A stretch of DNA of 64,000 bases from Adiantum capillus-veneris (lineage: Eukaryota > Streptophyta > Polypodiopsida > Polypodiales > Pteridaceae), in contig CM043950.1 in NCBI GenBank assembly GCA_014529385.2, positions 153,996,445-154,060,444 of the forward strand. The letters are read 5' to 3'. Below, piece by piece: positions 20,938 to 31,989 of this stretch; position 1 is the stretch's first letter; each line of letters starts with the position of its first letter. A program made the position numbers and the translations under genes. The notes under the pieces are model-generated. The model had not been told where the DNA came from. It saw nothing but the letters and a program-made list of their open reading frames with translations, and did not search any database.

Positions 20938-22923
20938 TTGAGCACATCCTCTAGGAACATGTTTATAATTGATCATAGATCTGACAACACAGTTCACTCG
21001 GTCCCATTGCAGTATTGTTACACATGTAAAGCCGACACTGATGTTGGGGAAGATTCTCCTTATATGGATGTACTACCTGGGATGACTGAGTCGGACAATG
21101 TGGATTGGGTCCACCTAGCAGCAACCATAGACACTTGGGAAAATAGGGGGACGACCTGGGTAACACCTGAGGGGGATGAAATGCCACCACTCGTACCCTT
21201 AAATATGCTAGAAGCTATGCATATAGCTTCTGATGACCTACAAGATGAAGGTTTGACTGGCATTGGAACCAGTAGCGTCTCACAAGACTATAGCCCACAC
21301 GATTTGGGGTCAGAATCATCAATTGAAATTGACTCTGAGGGCGAAGAATCTGAGTTAAATCTTAGTGCAACTGTGGGGAAAAACTATTCAAGGCCCAGTG
21401 GTACCCTAGATGACAATCTATCCAAGGGAGCAGAAGACACAAGTAGCGATTCATCTAGTGACTCTTCACTAGAGATCAGCCGTAATCGAAAATTAGATAA
21501 GAAGAGTAAGAGATATAAGAGGCGACGATATTGAGAAAATGTGCGTGCTAGAATAGATGAAAAGAAATCTACCGCAAAATGGCTTAATTATATAGGGGCA
21601 TGTGATGCTCATCGAAAGTTGGTAGATAACTGGGGTGAATACCTTCAAAGTGTTATGTGGTGTAGTCCACAACCCATTGAAATCACACAACTAGAGGCTA
21701 CAAAGAAGCCAAAGTTGAGCCGCCGTAAGGAGACGACAAAATCGAGAGTTAGCTCAACAACAAAGGAATCGAAAGTAAAATCACAGTCCACAGAACAACA
21801 TGACCCCCCAGACTTACACCCTGCACCTGAACATTTCAAATCCTACACCACAGAGGAACTTAAGGTTGTGTATACAAAGGCTCAAAGAAAACCTATTGAT
21901 GGAAGCAATGGAGTCTATGATGGTCTAGTGATAGTTAAGGAAATAGAGCTAGCACACCCAGGAGAAGAGTCCAAACTCGTTTTCATTACCCAAGATCTGA
22001 AAGAGACTGAAGAGTGTGTACTTAGAGAACTTCTCAAGGAATTCAGGGATATATTTGCTTGGACATATCATGATATGAAAGGTGTTCCACCTTCCGTGGT
22101 GCAACACATAAACCCCATGAATAGCATGGCTAAACCAGTTTAGCAACGACCCTACCCAATGAATCCTATATATGCAAAGATCGTTCAAGAAGAGATTGAT
22201 AAGCTTGTGAAATGTGGATTCATATACCCTATTGAGCACTTAGAATGGGTGTCTCCATTAGTGATTGTGCCAAAAAAGAATGGGAAACTCAAAGTGTGTG
22301 TGGATCTCAAGCAGGTCAATGCCGCCACTAGGAGGGACCATTACCTCTTGCCATATTCAGAACATGTTCATGAAAGAGTTGCAGGGAAGGAAGCTTATAC
22401 ATTTTTAGATGGGTACTCTGGCTACAATCAAATCACAATTGTGCTAGAGGATCAAGCTAAAACAGCCTTTATAACCAAATTTGGAGTGTTCGAATTTCGT
22501 GTTATGGCTTTTGGCTTAACCAATGCCCCTGCTACCTTTCAAAGATTAATAAACACTGCTTTTAGAGAATATTTGAGGGAGTTTTGTGAAGCTTTCTTAG
22601 ATGGCCGTGTTTATTCCTCTTGGAAAGAACATCTATCAGGCTTACGAAAATTGTTTGAGAAGTGCAGATTGTATCGCATCTCCTTAAACCCTTTCACATG
22701 CCAATTTTGGGTTAAACATGGAGTCATTTTAGGGTATATAGTGTCCAAAAATGGTATTTCCACAAATGAAAGCAACATTAAAGCCATTGCTGAATTGCCA
22801 GCACCTACAAACTATAAAGGAGTTCAAAGGTTCATGGGCCATGTTGGTTATTATCGATGGTTTATTTTAATCTTTGCCGAGATAGCTCGTCCATTATACA
22901 AACTTCTTATTGAGTTCCACTAG
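20938..22923 (+). pseudogene. Element B reverse transcriptase with acidic linker
   Basis: A single frame with two premature stops (21532-21534 and 22141-22143). 20938-21840 is an acidic Ser-rich linker. The RT covers about 22020-22923: LREFLKEF-type start, WVSPLVIVPKKNGKLKVCVD, FLDGYSGYNQITI, FGLTNAPATFQRLI. The catalytic box reads EAFLDGRVYS, so the second Asp of the usual (Y/F)xDD is Gly, which should abolish polymerase activity. RT-connection motifs follow: FEKCRLYRISLNP, GVILGYIVSKNGIS, VQRFMGHVGYYRWFI. Two of the stops fit C-to-T or G-to-A change (a Gln in PVQQRPYP, a Trp in FHWTPEC). Relatives in the window are C and D. Confidence 0.9.
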
Positions 22924-23467
22924 ACCCCAGAGTGTGACCATGCTTATGAGTCATTGAAAAAGACCTAGTGCTCCTATTCTACGAGTGCCCGATTGGAATG
23001 TAATTTTCCATGTGCATATTGATGCATCAAACTTTGCTATTGGGTGTGTTCTAGCTCAACCAGGAGAACATAAATTGGACTGCCCCATTAGCTTTGCAAG
23101 TCGTCAATTGAATGATGCCGAGAGAAACTAAACCATTACAGAGCGAGAAGGTTTAGGTATGAGTTACGCAATGAAGAAATTTCGCTACTACCTTCCAACA
23201 AGTTTATTTTCTATCTTGATCATCAAGCCTTGTTGTATCTAGTAAATAAATCTTATTCCACGGGAAGAATTACACGATGGTTGTTAATTCTCCATGAGTT
23301 TGATTTTACCGTTGTGGTGAGGCCTGGTAAAAGACATGTCATGGCGGATCATTTGTCTCGCATACCCAATGGTGAAGCCCCTACTGGACTCGATGTTGAA
23401 TTGCCCGATACTTCTTTATTCCTAATCAAAACCATACTTGAATGGAGTGAGAAGATTGTAACTTTCT
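22924..23467 (+). pseudogene. Element B RNase H domain
   Basis: After the stop at 22921 and a frameshift near 22970, the sequence gives FHVHIDASNFAIGCVLAQPG (first catalytic Asp), CPISFASRQLNDAERN, TEREGLGM (catalytic Glu), KKFRYYLP, then another shift and LDHQALLYLVNKS (Asp), followed by ITRWLLILHEFDFTVVVRPG and ADHLSRIPNGEAP. All core acidic residues can be located, but the frame is broken at least three times. RNase H would remove genomic RNA during cDNA synthesis. Confidence 0.85.
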
Positions 23468-24681
23468 AGTTAATGGCTTTCCACCCAAAGAGCTTCGTAA
23501 GGACATAGCTCAAAAACTGTTAAAAGAACGTGAACCTTACTCTCTCATTGTAGGAACTCTCTACAGGCTAGGGTATGATGAGATTCTTAGACGTTGTGCC
23601 CGTGAGGATGAGTATTTATACATACTGCAAGAAGCTCACATGGGTATAGCCAGAGGACATTTCTCAGGGGAACTAACAGCTAGAAAGGTGTTGCAATCAG
23701 GCTACCTTATTCAAGGATGCATCACTTTTTGCAAAAGGATGTGATGAATGCCAACATTACAAGATCACTCAATGAAAGGATAGGATGCCCTTACATCCTG
23801 TTAAAGTGACTCAACCATTTGAAAAATGGGGTTTGGACTTTGTAGGCCCAATTAGTCCGGCAACTTGTAGCACTCAATCTCAATATATTATCATTGCCAC
23901 TGACTATGTGACAAAGTGGACGGAAGCCAGGGCGACACGTAAGGCTGATGCGATGTCAACTGCCAAGTTTCTCTTTGAGAACATTATTACAAGATTTGGT
24001 TGTCCCTTTGAGATTGTGAGTGACAATGGTACTCATTTTATAAATGGAGTGATAAAAGAACTCACTACCAACTTCATGATAGCTCACCATAAGTCCACAC
24101 CTTATTATCCACAAGCAAATGGCCAAGCTGAGAGTACCAACAAAAATCTCATCTCCATTTTGACAGAGACAGTTGAGGCTCATCGTATAGATTGGGATTT
24201 AAAGCTTACATCAGCTCTATGGGCTTATCGTACTGCGTACAAAGTTGTCATTAACTGCACACGGTTTAAGATGGTGTATGGCCAAGAAGCGGTTATGCCA
24301 TGGGAGTTTGTCATTCTTAGTCTTCGAGTAGCTTCTCAAGAAGGTTGGGATGGTAACTCCTTAGGTGAGTGATTATATATCCTTGAAAGACTAGATGAAG
24401 AGAGGCAATTAACTGTGCAAAATGCACTTGTGGAGAAAGATAGAAGGAAGAAATGGTTTGATCGTCATCTAAAGAACAAAGATATCAATGTTGGTGATAA
24501 AGTCCTTATGTATGGAGTGCGTAACGAAAAGAAAAATCTGAAATATGTGGGAAAAGGACTATATAGAGTATGTGAAATCACCCTACAAGGAACCATTCGT
24601 GTTGAGACTCTAGATGGAGTTGAAACCATTGGATTCCTCAATGGGAGAAAATTCAAAAGGTACTATGATCCTCTAAGCTAG
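23468..24681 (+). pseudogene. Element B integrase
   Basis: The zinc-binding N-terminus is recognisable (EAHMGIARGHFSG, CDECQHYK). Compared with element D, 11 bp are missing near 23704, removing a GYWWP motif and shifting the frame. The core reads GLDFVGPISP (Asp 1), IIIATDYVTKWTEA, IVSDNGTHFINGV (Asp 2) and YYPQANGQAESTNKNL (Glu), then LWAYRTAYK. The C-terminal domain (24415-24681) is KKWFDRHLKNKDINVGDKVL, GKGLYRVCEI and GRKFKRYYDPLS. No chromodomain is seen. The DDE residues are intact although the gene is broken. Confidence 0.9.
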
Positions 24682-25510
24682 GAAGAGCTACGTGCCATCC
24701 ATTAAAAAAAGGCAGCCAAGGCACAAACAGAATTGAAGAAGATACAATCTCAAGCTGAGGCTAAAGAACGACAACAACACATAAGACGCCAACAAGAGGC
24801 CAACCTTGGAGTTACACATGCATTCCATATTGAAACAGAGGATGATTGGTCGGACTTTGACACACCTCTACGATACCCCATTGAGCTAAATAGCGCCTTT
24901 GAAAAAGTGCTATATAATGCCTTATTGGACATGGGTGCTAAATTAATCTGTTGTCAAGTTTGGTGTCAATTAGGGAAGCCACCTATATCTGAGAGTATTA
25001 TCCAAGTCAAGGGTGTCAACAAGAAAAAAATTGTGGTTTTGGCACACTTCTCTAATTTATGACAATGGGGTTGTAGCTCAAGACTTTTTGGTCATGCCTG
25101 CTGGAACTGTGGAGGATAACATAAACCTTGGACGCACGTGGATGTTGGCAACCAAATGCACTATTGATTGCGGTACTGGTAGTGTCACGACATGACCACC
25201 GACTCTTACCCCTATCATTGAAGCAAAGTCACCTACGTTGCAGACTCTAGTGAAGTTGCAGGATAGCCAAGATTCACAAACCAAAGTGGTTAACTCGTCC
25301 TTGTCGGCTGCCCATGAACCTAGCACTTCAACACCTGTGGTTGCAGCAAGCAGTAATATTGCAAGTACTCAACTTGCACGACCTAAGAGTACATATCAAT
25401 GGGTCCCCAAGGCCTTACTTCCAGATACCTCAACCCTTCCACCCATTTCAAGAAAAGCTTCTCATGGAAAACCAAGAGTGCGCTCTAGGAGAGTCAAGAC
25501 CAAATCATGA
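24682..25510 (+). pseudogene. Second protease-like domain downstream of integrase in element B
   Basis: In the same frame as integrase, after two stops, comes a Lys/Gln-rich helix (KAQTELKKIQSQAEAKERQQ), an acidic bridge (HIETEDDWSDFDTPLRYP) and then a retropepsin-like fold signature: VLYNALLDMGAKLICCQVW (position of D-T/S-G-A, with M replacing T/S), QLGKPPISES, VVAQDFLVMPAGTVEDNINL and LGRTWM. The spacing from LLDxGA to LGRxWM is as in gypsy proteases. A frameshift near 25065 lies inside it. A gypsy element normally has one protease, before RT. This could be an acquired or duplicated domain in the extra-ORF position. Confidence 0.6.
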
Positions 25511-26046
25511 TGGATTCCAAAATGACTATTGGAAGCCCAAGGCTACTATGAAGGAAATGATCAAATCTGGGTGCCAAAACATAAATTGTGCTCTTACTTG
25601 TCACCTGGCCCATGTGAGCCTAATCCTGTGGCTCCAAAACGAATTGGAGATCGCGGAAATGAAAAAATCACGGAATGCTACATACCCGCTCCAAAGCTAG
25701 TTTGGGAACCAAAGAAAGAACGATTTGTTCCACCTAGATCAAGAACAGGGAAGTCAAATGAAGCTTCTTGCTCTTCACGTAGTTCCTATATGGAAATAGA
25801 AGCTTCGACAAAACCTCCACCTACTATTGTACATATCCATACAAACAAGGAAGAGTTTTCACCTCCCGTTGTAAGTTCGCCACCTACAACAATGTTGCAA
25901 ATAAAATCATGGGAGAGTACCTTACCACCCTTGCAACTAGATGAAGCGCATAGGGTGGTTGAGAACTATTGGTTAAAGGCTTCACCCATAACAACTTGGA
26001 ACAATTGGTTTCAAAAGGTGACTACATCATTCCAAAAGGTATGATC
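25511..26046 (+). pseudogene. C-terminal part of the post-integrase ORF with repeated W-x-P-K motifs
   Basis: A continuation in frame 2 after a stop at about 25508. Aromatic-Pro-Lys motifs recur through this stretch and the one before it: YQWVPKALLP, QIWVPKHKL, LVWEPKKERFVPP. The end is HRVVENYWLKASPITTWNNW. I know no domain with this pattern. A similar KWVPK motif occurs in relic F at about 48975, also downstream of a protease-like domain. The reading frame ends at 26044, 8 bp before a polypurine tract. Confidence 0.45.
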
Positions 26047-26051
26047 TACCC

Positions 26052-26160
26052 AAGGAAGGGGGGAGTGTTTGCTGACATCCATCATTCACTTGATTCTCTC
26101 TCAACCTTCCTCCTTGACCTCTCAATCTCCAATCCTAGGGAATGTATATATAAAGCCTTA
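26052..26160 (+). promoter_or_regulatory. Internal polypurine tract, LTR-start-like TG and TATA box in element B
   Basis: AAGGAAGGGGGGAG (26052-26065) is identical to the polypurine tract of element C and is followed by TGTTTGCTGACATCC, which looks like an LTR start. A strong TATA box, TATATATAAA, lies at 26145-26154, as expected in a U3. No second copy of this LTR-like sequence was found in the window, so it is either a captured U3 or the remains of an older nested element. Confidence 0.55.
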
Positions 26161-26327
26161 TACTCACAAAAACAAGATAAAAAAGTAAAAGAGCAAGAGC
26201 CACCAAACAATAATGAGGAAACTTACAAGTTCTTTACATAACACAAAATCATAAAAACGCATTATGCACAAGAACACGACCCTTGTAATATTTGCACTCT
26301 AACCATCATCTATCTATGTGTACAGAT

Positions 26328-26750
26328 ATGGCTAGTACGCTAGAGTCATCCACTCCTGCCTTGGGTGAGAGGTACCCTCATTACTTTTCACAAGTGTTTC
26401 ACATGGTCTTTTCGATGCTTGCCTGTAAATGGGATTTGGTAGATACGCTAGCATGTGAGAGGAATTTCGAGGAGTTAGAATGGCTGATACGTCTCTTGAC
26501 CACGATTGATCCATACTTAGTAGAGAGTGTCTCTCCCATTGCACAAGCCTATCCTTTTGACCAAGATGCCTATAGGCGTCTAGTGACCTTCTTAGTAAAC
26601 ATTGGTGCCTCTGATGATGAAGAAGATTTACATGATTACACGGATGGCACATATGGTCTCACGGATGATGACTTTGTTTTTCTCGACGATGAGGATAGGG
26701 GTTTAGCCTTAGGGTTCTCCCCCAATATCTACAATATCCTATTCCCTTGA
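26328..26750 (+). CDS. Extra acidic ORF of element B, unrecognised
   Basis: An intact 140-codon frame from ATG at 26328. It starts MASTLESSTPALGERYPHYF, continues with hydrophobic helices (FHMVFSMLACKWDLVDTLA, EELEWLIRLLTTIDPYL), then a long acidic tail (SDDEEDLHDYTDGTYGLTDD, FVFLDDEDRGLAL). I recognise no family. It is one of the few undamaged frames in B. The TATA box at 26145 and a TGTACAG splice-acceptor-like site just before the ATG suggest separate expression. It could also be a host fragment captured by the element. Confidence 0.45.
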   Translation: MASTLESSTPALGERYPHYFSQVFHMVFSMLACKWDLVDTLACERNFEELEWLIRLLTTIDPYLVESVSPIAQAYPFDQDAYRRLVTFLVNIGASDDEEDLHDYTDGTYGLTDDDFVFLDDEDRGLALGFSPNIYNILFP

Positions 26751-26828
26751 CTCTCTATAGGGAGTGCAAATAATTAGGTTAGGGTTCCTTATGTTTTTTA
26801 ATTGTGTTCAATAAGTGTTGGTACCTTT

Positions 26829-27051
26829 TGTTGGAATTAGGGTTGCAGAGAAACACACACAGCTTGGAGAAGATGAAGGAAGCTCAAGGCACACAATAGA
26901 GAGTGTGTTACTTAGTGTGCAATGGAAATATTGATAGCCCTAGAGTGATGGGCGTATAAACAATGCTCGGGGGAACCTCCTAAAGAGGGAAAAAATGCCC
27001 CAGCGGTCCTAGTGTGTTCACACACATCACTACCACATGTATATGGTAAAA
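26829..27051 (-). repeat. Copia 1 3' LTR
   Basis: On the plus strand it starts TGTTGGAATTAGGG and ends ATATGGTAAAA, where the partner has AACA. The polypurine tract on the minus strand is at about 27053-27066 (CCTGGGTGGATTTT). Confidence 0.9.
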
Positions 27052-27126
27052 AATCCACCCAGGAGTGATGCGGTGAACGAGAGCTAGCACATGAGTAAAG
27101 GGAAGTGCCATGCCCTGAGGACAAGA

Positions 27127-30100
27127 TCAGTCCACAAAGGGGAGTAAGCCCAAAGCTTTGCGGAAAGCTTCAAGCTTATCACGAGACAATGCCTTTGTGA
27201 AAAGATATGCAAGGTTGTCCTGTGTTGGCACATAAGCCAAGCTGATCTCTCCTGCTGAGAGCCTCTCCCTGACATAGTGGTAATGCACCTCAATGTGCTT
27301 TGTGCGAGCATGAAAAACTGGGTTCCTCGCAACTGCCAATGCGCTTTGACTGTCAGTGTAGATAGTGTTGGCAGTGTCCTGTCCAACACCCAAATCAACC
27401 ATAAGACGTCTGAGCCATACACACTCAACCGTAGCTGTGAAGACTGCCCTGTACTCAGCCTCACAGCTCGAAGTGACCACAGTAGGTTGCTTCTTGCTCA
27501 ACCATGATATACATGAACTGCCAAACATGAAACAAAAACCACTTGTGGACACTCTCGTGTCAAAACAACCAACCCAATCTGAGTCCGAAAAAGCATGTAA
27601 GTCTTGTGGCAATGATCCCCGCTTGGGATAAAACAAGCCAAGATGTAAAGTTCCACTAAGGTAGCGGAAAATCCTCTTGACAGCCTGCCAATGCTTAGAC
27701 CCTGGGCTGTGCATAAATCTGCTGACCTGTGAGACTGCAAACTGAATATCCGGCCTCGTGTTGCATACATAAATGAGGCAGCCAACAACAGTTTGGTAAA
27801 GAGTGACATCAGTAGGATCGCCAACATCATGTAGACTCAACTTCAAACCTGTTTCCATGGGAGTGGCAATAGGTTTGCAATCCTCAAGTCCAAACTTACA
27901 TAGCAATGTCTCTATGTAACTTTTCTGACACAAGGCAATACAACCATCACACTGCTTAAACTGTATACCCAAGTAATGATGCAACAGCCCCAAATATTTC
28001 ATCTTGAAAGTAACATTCAAATCAGCCTTAAATTCAGCAATATGTCTCTCATTTGGTCCAGTGATCAGCAAATCATCGACATAAAGAACCACAATGAGAA
28101 GTACATCACCCTCACGCTTTACATACAATGTGCTTTCTGTTGGACTGTTACGAAAGCCTTGTTTGACCAAATGAGTGTCAGCTTTCTCATACCAAGCACG
28201 AGGAGATTGCTTCAACCCATACAAAGCCTTGTTACATTTGCACACTTTGCCCTCTTGTCCTTTTATGAAAAAACCGTGAGGCTGCGTTACATAAACTTCC
28301 TCAAATATGTCACCATTGAAGAAAGCAGTAACAATGTCTGATTGATGTACATCCCAACCAAAATGAGCTACCAATGCACATAGAAAACGTATAGTAGTCA
28401 TACAACAAGTGGGAGAAAAAGTCTCTTCATAATCTATGCCTTTTTGCTGTGCATAACCCTTTGCAACAAGTCGAGCGATCTCACCATCCGGCTTGTGTTT
28501 CAACTTGTAAACCCACTTCATACCAATGGCCTTTTTGCTAGGAGGCAAATCACATAAAGTCCATGTGTCATTTTCTATAAGTGCATCATATTCTGATTGC
28601 ATGGCAGCCATCCAATTTTCTGAATTCTGTGGTTCATCAAAAGACAGAGGCTCCTCAACATCATGTAAACTAGACACAACCAAAGCATAACAATCTGATG
28701 CATAAGATGCATGGTGAGAGCCTAAAAAAGTACGACTAGACAAAGGTGCATCCAATTTACTGTCATGCAACGTGTGCACCAGCCATTTTGGCATACCTCT
28801 AGCCTACTAATTTTCAGCCCTTTCCTCATCAAGTACATCATGTACTCTGCATCAGTAATAGGCTGATCTATAACATTTTCAGAAACCCCCATAGGCTGTA
28901 CATTTGCCTCATTGGAACTTACACTTGTATTTCCACCACTGAAAAGAGGCAACAAAGTGTCATAAATGTCTTGTGAGCTTACATTACTGTCTCTAGAACA
29001 TGACAGCAAGGGCTGAACAGAATTTTCCACAAACACTACATCCCGTGAAACCAAAATACGTTTTGTTTGCGCATGATACAACTTGTAACCTTTGCTTTCA
29101 GCACTATAACCAACAAAAATACTTTTGACAGGCTTATCATCCAATTTTCTGTGCTGCACTTGTGGTACCAAAGCATATGCCAAACAACCAAAAACACGCA
29201 TGTGCTCAATAGAAGGCTTTCTATCATGCCATGCTTCATATGGAGTAATAGACTGCAAAGCTTTTGTAGGACACCTGTTAAGTACATAAGTGGCACACAT
29301 GATGGCCTCAAGCCAAAAAGAATGCGACAAAGCTTTACTTTTGACCATACATCGTTCCATTTCCGACAGTGACCTGTTTTTCCTCTCAGCAACACCGTTT
29401 TGCTGAGGTGTATAAGGCACTGTACATTGGTGTTTTATCCCACGACTAGCTAGAAATGCATGAAATTCATTAGACATATACTCCCCCCTCGATCGGAACG
29501 GAGGGTGCCCATAGTACATTTCGAGACATTTTTAGCCATAGCCAGAAATTGTTTGAAGCACAGAAAAACTTCGGACTTTGCTTTAAGCGGAAATACCCAT
29601 GCATGCCTGGAGTAATCATCAATGAAAGTCACGAAGTACAGGTAATTGCCCAAGGACGGAGTTTGCATGGGCCCACAAACATCACTATGCACAAGCTGCA
29701 ACCTGCATGTGGCCTGGACTGAACCATGCTTTGGACACTTAGAACGCTGCATCTTACCCAGAATACAGCCTTCACAAACATGTTTGACAGGTGCTTCAAG
29801 AGGTGGCAAAGAAGCAACCATATCAGATTTCTGCAAACGCAGCAAACTGGCAAAATTTAGATGACCAAAACGTGCATGCCAAAGTTTTGCATTTGAAATA
29901 GCTCTTGAATCTGCAACAGCATTTGCAAAATTTTGTCCACACTTGTCATATAAAGTGAGCTTATACAGCCCACGACAGAAAAGGCCAGATGCAACGATTT
30001 CATCACCAAAACTGAGATCATGAACTGTACATCTGTCATCCACAAATTTGACTACAAGTCCAAGTCTAGCAAGTGCGGATACAGACAAGAGATTCTTCTT

Positions 30101-31400
30101 GATCCCATGTACATAAAGTGCATCAAAAAGTGTGAATGAACTACCATTAGCAGCAGTAAGCACAATCTTTCCAACTCCCTGAACCGGATAAGAGGCGTTG
30201 TTTGCACAAGTGACTGAATTCCCATGAGGGACAGACTTGAGAGAGGTAAAAAATTCACGATGTGAGGTAATGTGCTTTGTAGCACCACTGTCGAAATACC
30301 ACACATGTGAATCTGCAGCAATCGACAAGCATGCATCATGGACATCAGGATTGTAAGTGCACTCTGCGCTAAAAGCCCATTCTGCATCAACATCAGCATC
30401 ACAATCTCCTTTCACAGAAGACTCAACAATGGCTGCATTTGTAGTGGAACCAGCATTTGCAGTGGAACCACCCTCTTTCTTCTTAGCCTCTTTGGCCTTC
30501 AACTTAGGAAACGACTTGATCAAGTGATCATTAGCTTTACAATAATGGCAACGCATCTTCTTTTTGCCCTTGTCACCAGAACTGCCCGACAAATTGTTGC
30601 CAGCAGAAGCATTAGGAACAGAAGTTTTGCCACTCGCAGCAAAACCATAAGAAGTGGATGCATTGCTGTTACCACCCTTTCTTTGAGAAGCAATACAAGC
30701 CTGTTCAACTGCACGCTCTCTAGTCCTATTTTTTCTGGAAAGTGACTCTTGCAACTGCAATGTGCATAATGCATCAAACTTGACAAATTCTGGATTTCCT
30801 TGGGTCATAAGTCTCCAAGTACTAGCAAAAGTCTGGTAAGAATCTGGTAAGGCATCAAGAACAGTCTGCACAAGGGAACTGTCTGAAATAACTTTACCTG
30901 CAGAAATAAGTTGCTCATTGATATCCTTGACACTAGCAAGGAAAGTGTCCATATCATCTTCCTCATGCATAATCTTCGACTCCAGCTCTTTACGCAGCAA
31001 AGCAATTTTAGCCTCATTGCAGCTTGCATAAAGACCTGCTAGAATATCCCAAGCCTGTTTTGCAGATTTTGCTGAACGGATGTGAGGAACAATGGTGCGC
31101 TTCACAGATAGCGCAATCAATGGATGAGATTACGCATCCTTAACATCCCAACGAGCTTGTTCAACCGTAGGCAAAACAACTCTAACAACAGCAATCCTTG
31201 CAGCAAGACTAGCAACATCCTCAACATCGCCTACATCCTCAGAACCAGGACGTACATGAATGCCCTGCACAATGTTCTAGACGCCCTTTGACACAAGAAC
31301 ATGTTGCATCATATAAGCCCACATAGGGTAGTTGTCCCCATCCAACCTGTCCTCAGTAACAAACATCTTTGAACACATATGTGTTGTTATTGTCAGCCAT
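27127..31400 (-). pseudogene. Copia 1 gag-pol polyprotein
   Basis: It starts at ATG 31400 (MADNNNT); a frameshift and stops follow near 31385, 31281 and 31128. Gag continues to about 30510, with a zinc knuckle CHYCKANDHLIKSF whose last Cys has become Phe. Protease: WYFDSGATKHIT. GAG-pre-integrase: LWHARFGHLNFASLLRLQ. Integrase core: HSDVCGPM, FIDDYSRHAW, TLRSDRGG, then a frameshift near 29490 and TPQQNGVAERKNRSL. Another frameshift lies near 28800. RT: KWVYKLKHKPDGEIARLVAK, WDVHQSDIVTAFFNGDI, ALYGLKQSPRAWYEK, catalytic LYVDDLLITG intact. RNase H: SDSDWVGCFDTRVSTSGFC, SSCEAEYRAV, YTDSQSALAVARNP. It ends near 27127. Full domain set, about three frameshifts and two stops. Confidence 0.93.
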
Positions 31401-31745
31401 GGTAAATGCTGCACCTGATGTGAAAACTACCCGAAAATAGGAGAAACGGAGCGGGAACAACCTGTGCTATATAGCACAAACCGTAGAAGACTATAAGGCA
31501 CCTGTTATGCAAAAAACGGCAATGACAGAAAATCTGCACAAAATGACGAAATAGCCTGTGCAGTACTGCCTGTAGTGGAAACGGAGGCCGAAATGAGCCC
31601 AAATCAAAATTCTGAGCAGACCGAACTCTACGAGCTTTCCCAAAATATTTGTCGACCTGCGAACGCTCGCCAAAGCTCACTGAAATCGGAGAAAGTGAGC
31701 AGGCGTGTGTTGGAGCAGCTGGCGACTAAGCCCGGGAGGACGTGA

Positions 31746-31761
31746 CCTGCTCTAATACCAA
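31746..31761 (-). other. Copia 1 primer-binding site (initiator tRNA-Met)
   Basis: On the minus strand TTGGTATTAGAGCAGG directly follows the 5' LTR. It matches the TGGTATCAGAGC tRNA-iMet primer site except for C to T. Confidence 0.85.
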
Positions 31762-31762
31762 T

Positions 31763-31989
31763 TGTTGGAATTAGGGTTGCAGAGAAACACACACGGCTTG
31801 GAGAAGACAAAGGAAGCTCAAGGCACACAATAGAGAGTGTGTTACTTAGTGTGCGATGGAAAGATTGATAGCCCTAGAGTGATGGGTGTATATACAATGC
31901 TCGGGGGAAAAAACCTCCTAAAGAGGGAAAAAATGCCCCGGCGGTCCTAGTGTGTTCACGCACATCACTACCACATGTATATGGTAACA
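31763..31989 (-). repeat. Copia 1 5' LTR
   Basis: 227 bp, plus-strand ends TGTTGGAATT and ATGGTAACA. Partner of 26829-27051. Confidence 0.92.

Larger units (their letters stand above)
26829..31989 (-). mobile_element. Ty1/copia LTR retrotransposon 1, inserted in element B on the minus strand
   Basis: Two LTRs (223 and 227 bp) with TG...CA-type ends flank a complete but mutated copia gag-pol. The LTRs differ at about ten positions plus one 4-bp indel, by eye about 4-5%. A clean target duplication is not evident: the flanks are CCTTT on the left and AACTTT on the right. The domain order protease, integrase, RT, RNase H is that of Ty1/copia. The element lies within the 3' part of B between the acidic ORF and the 3' untranslated DNA. 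Confidence 0.93.

Noticed and set aside
26066-26330. Complete nested LTR element ending here
   Set aside because: No matching 5' LTR, PBS or target duplication was found in the window, so only an LTR-like start is reported.
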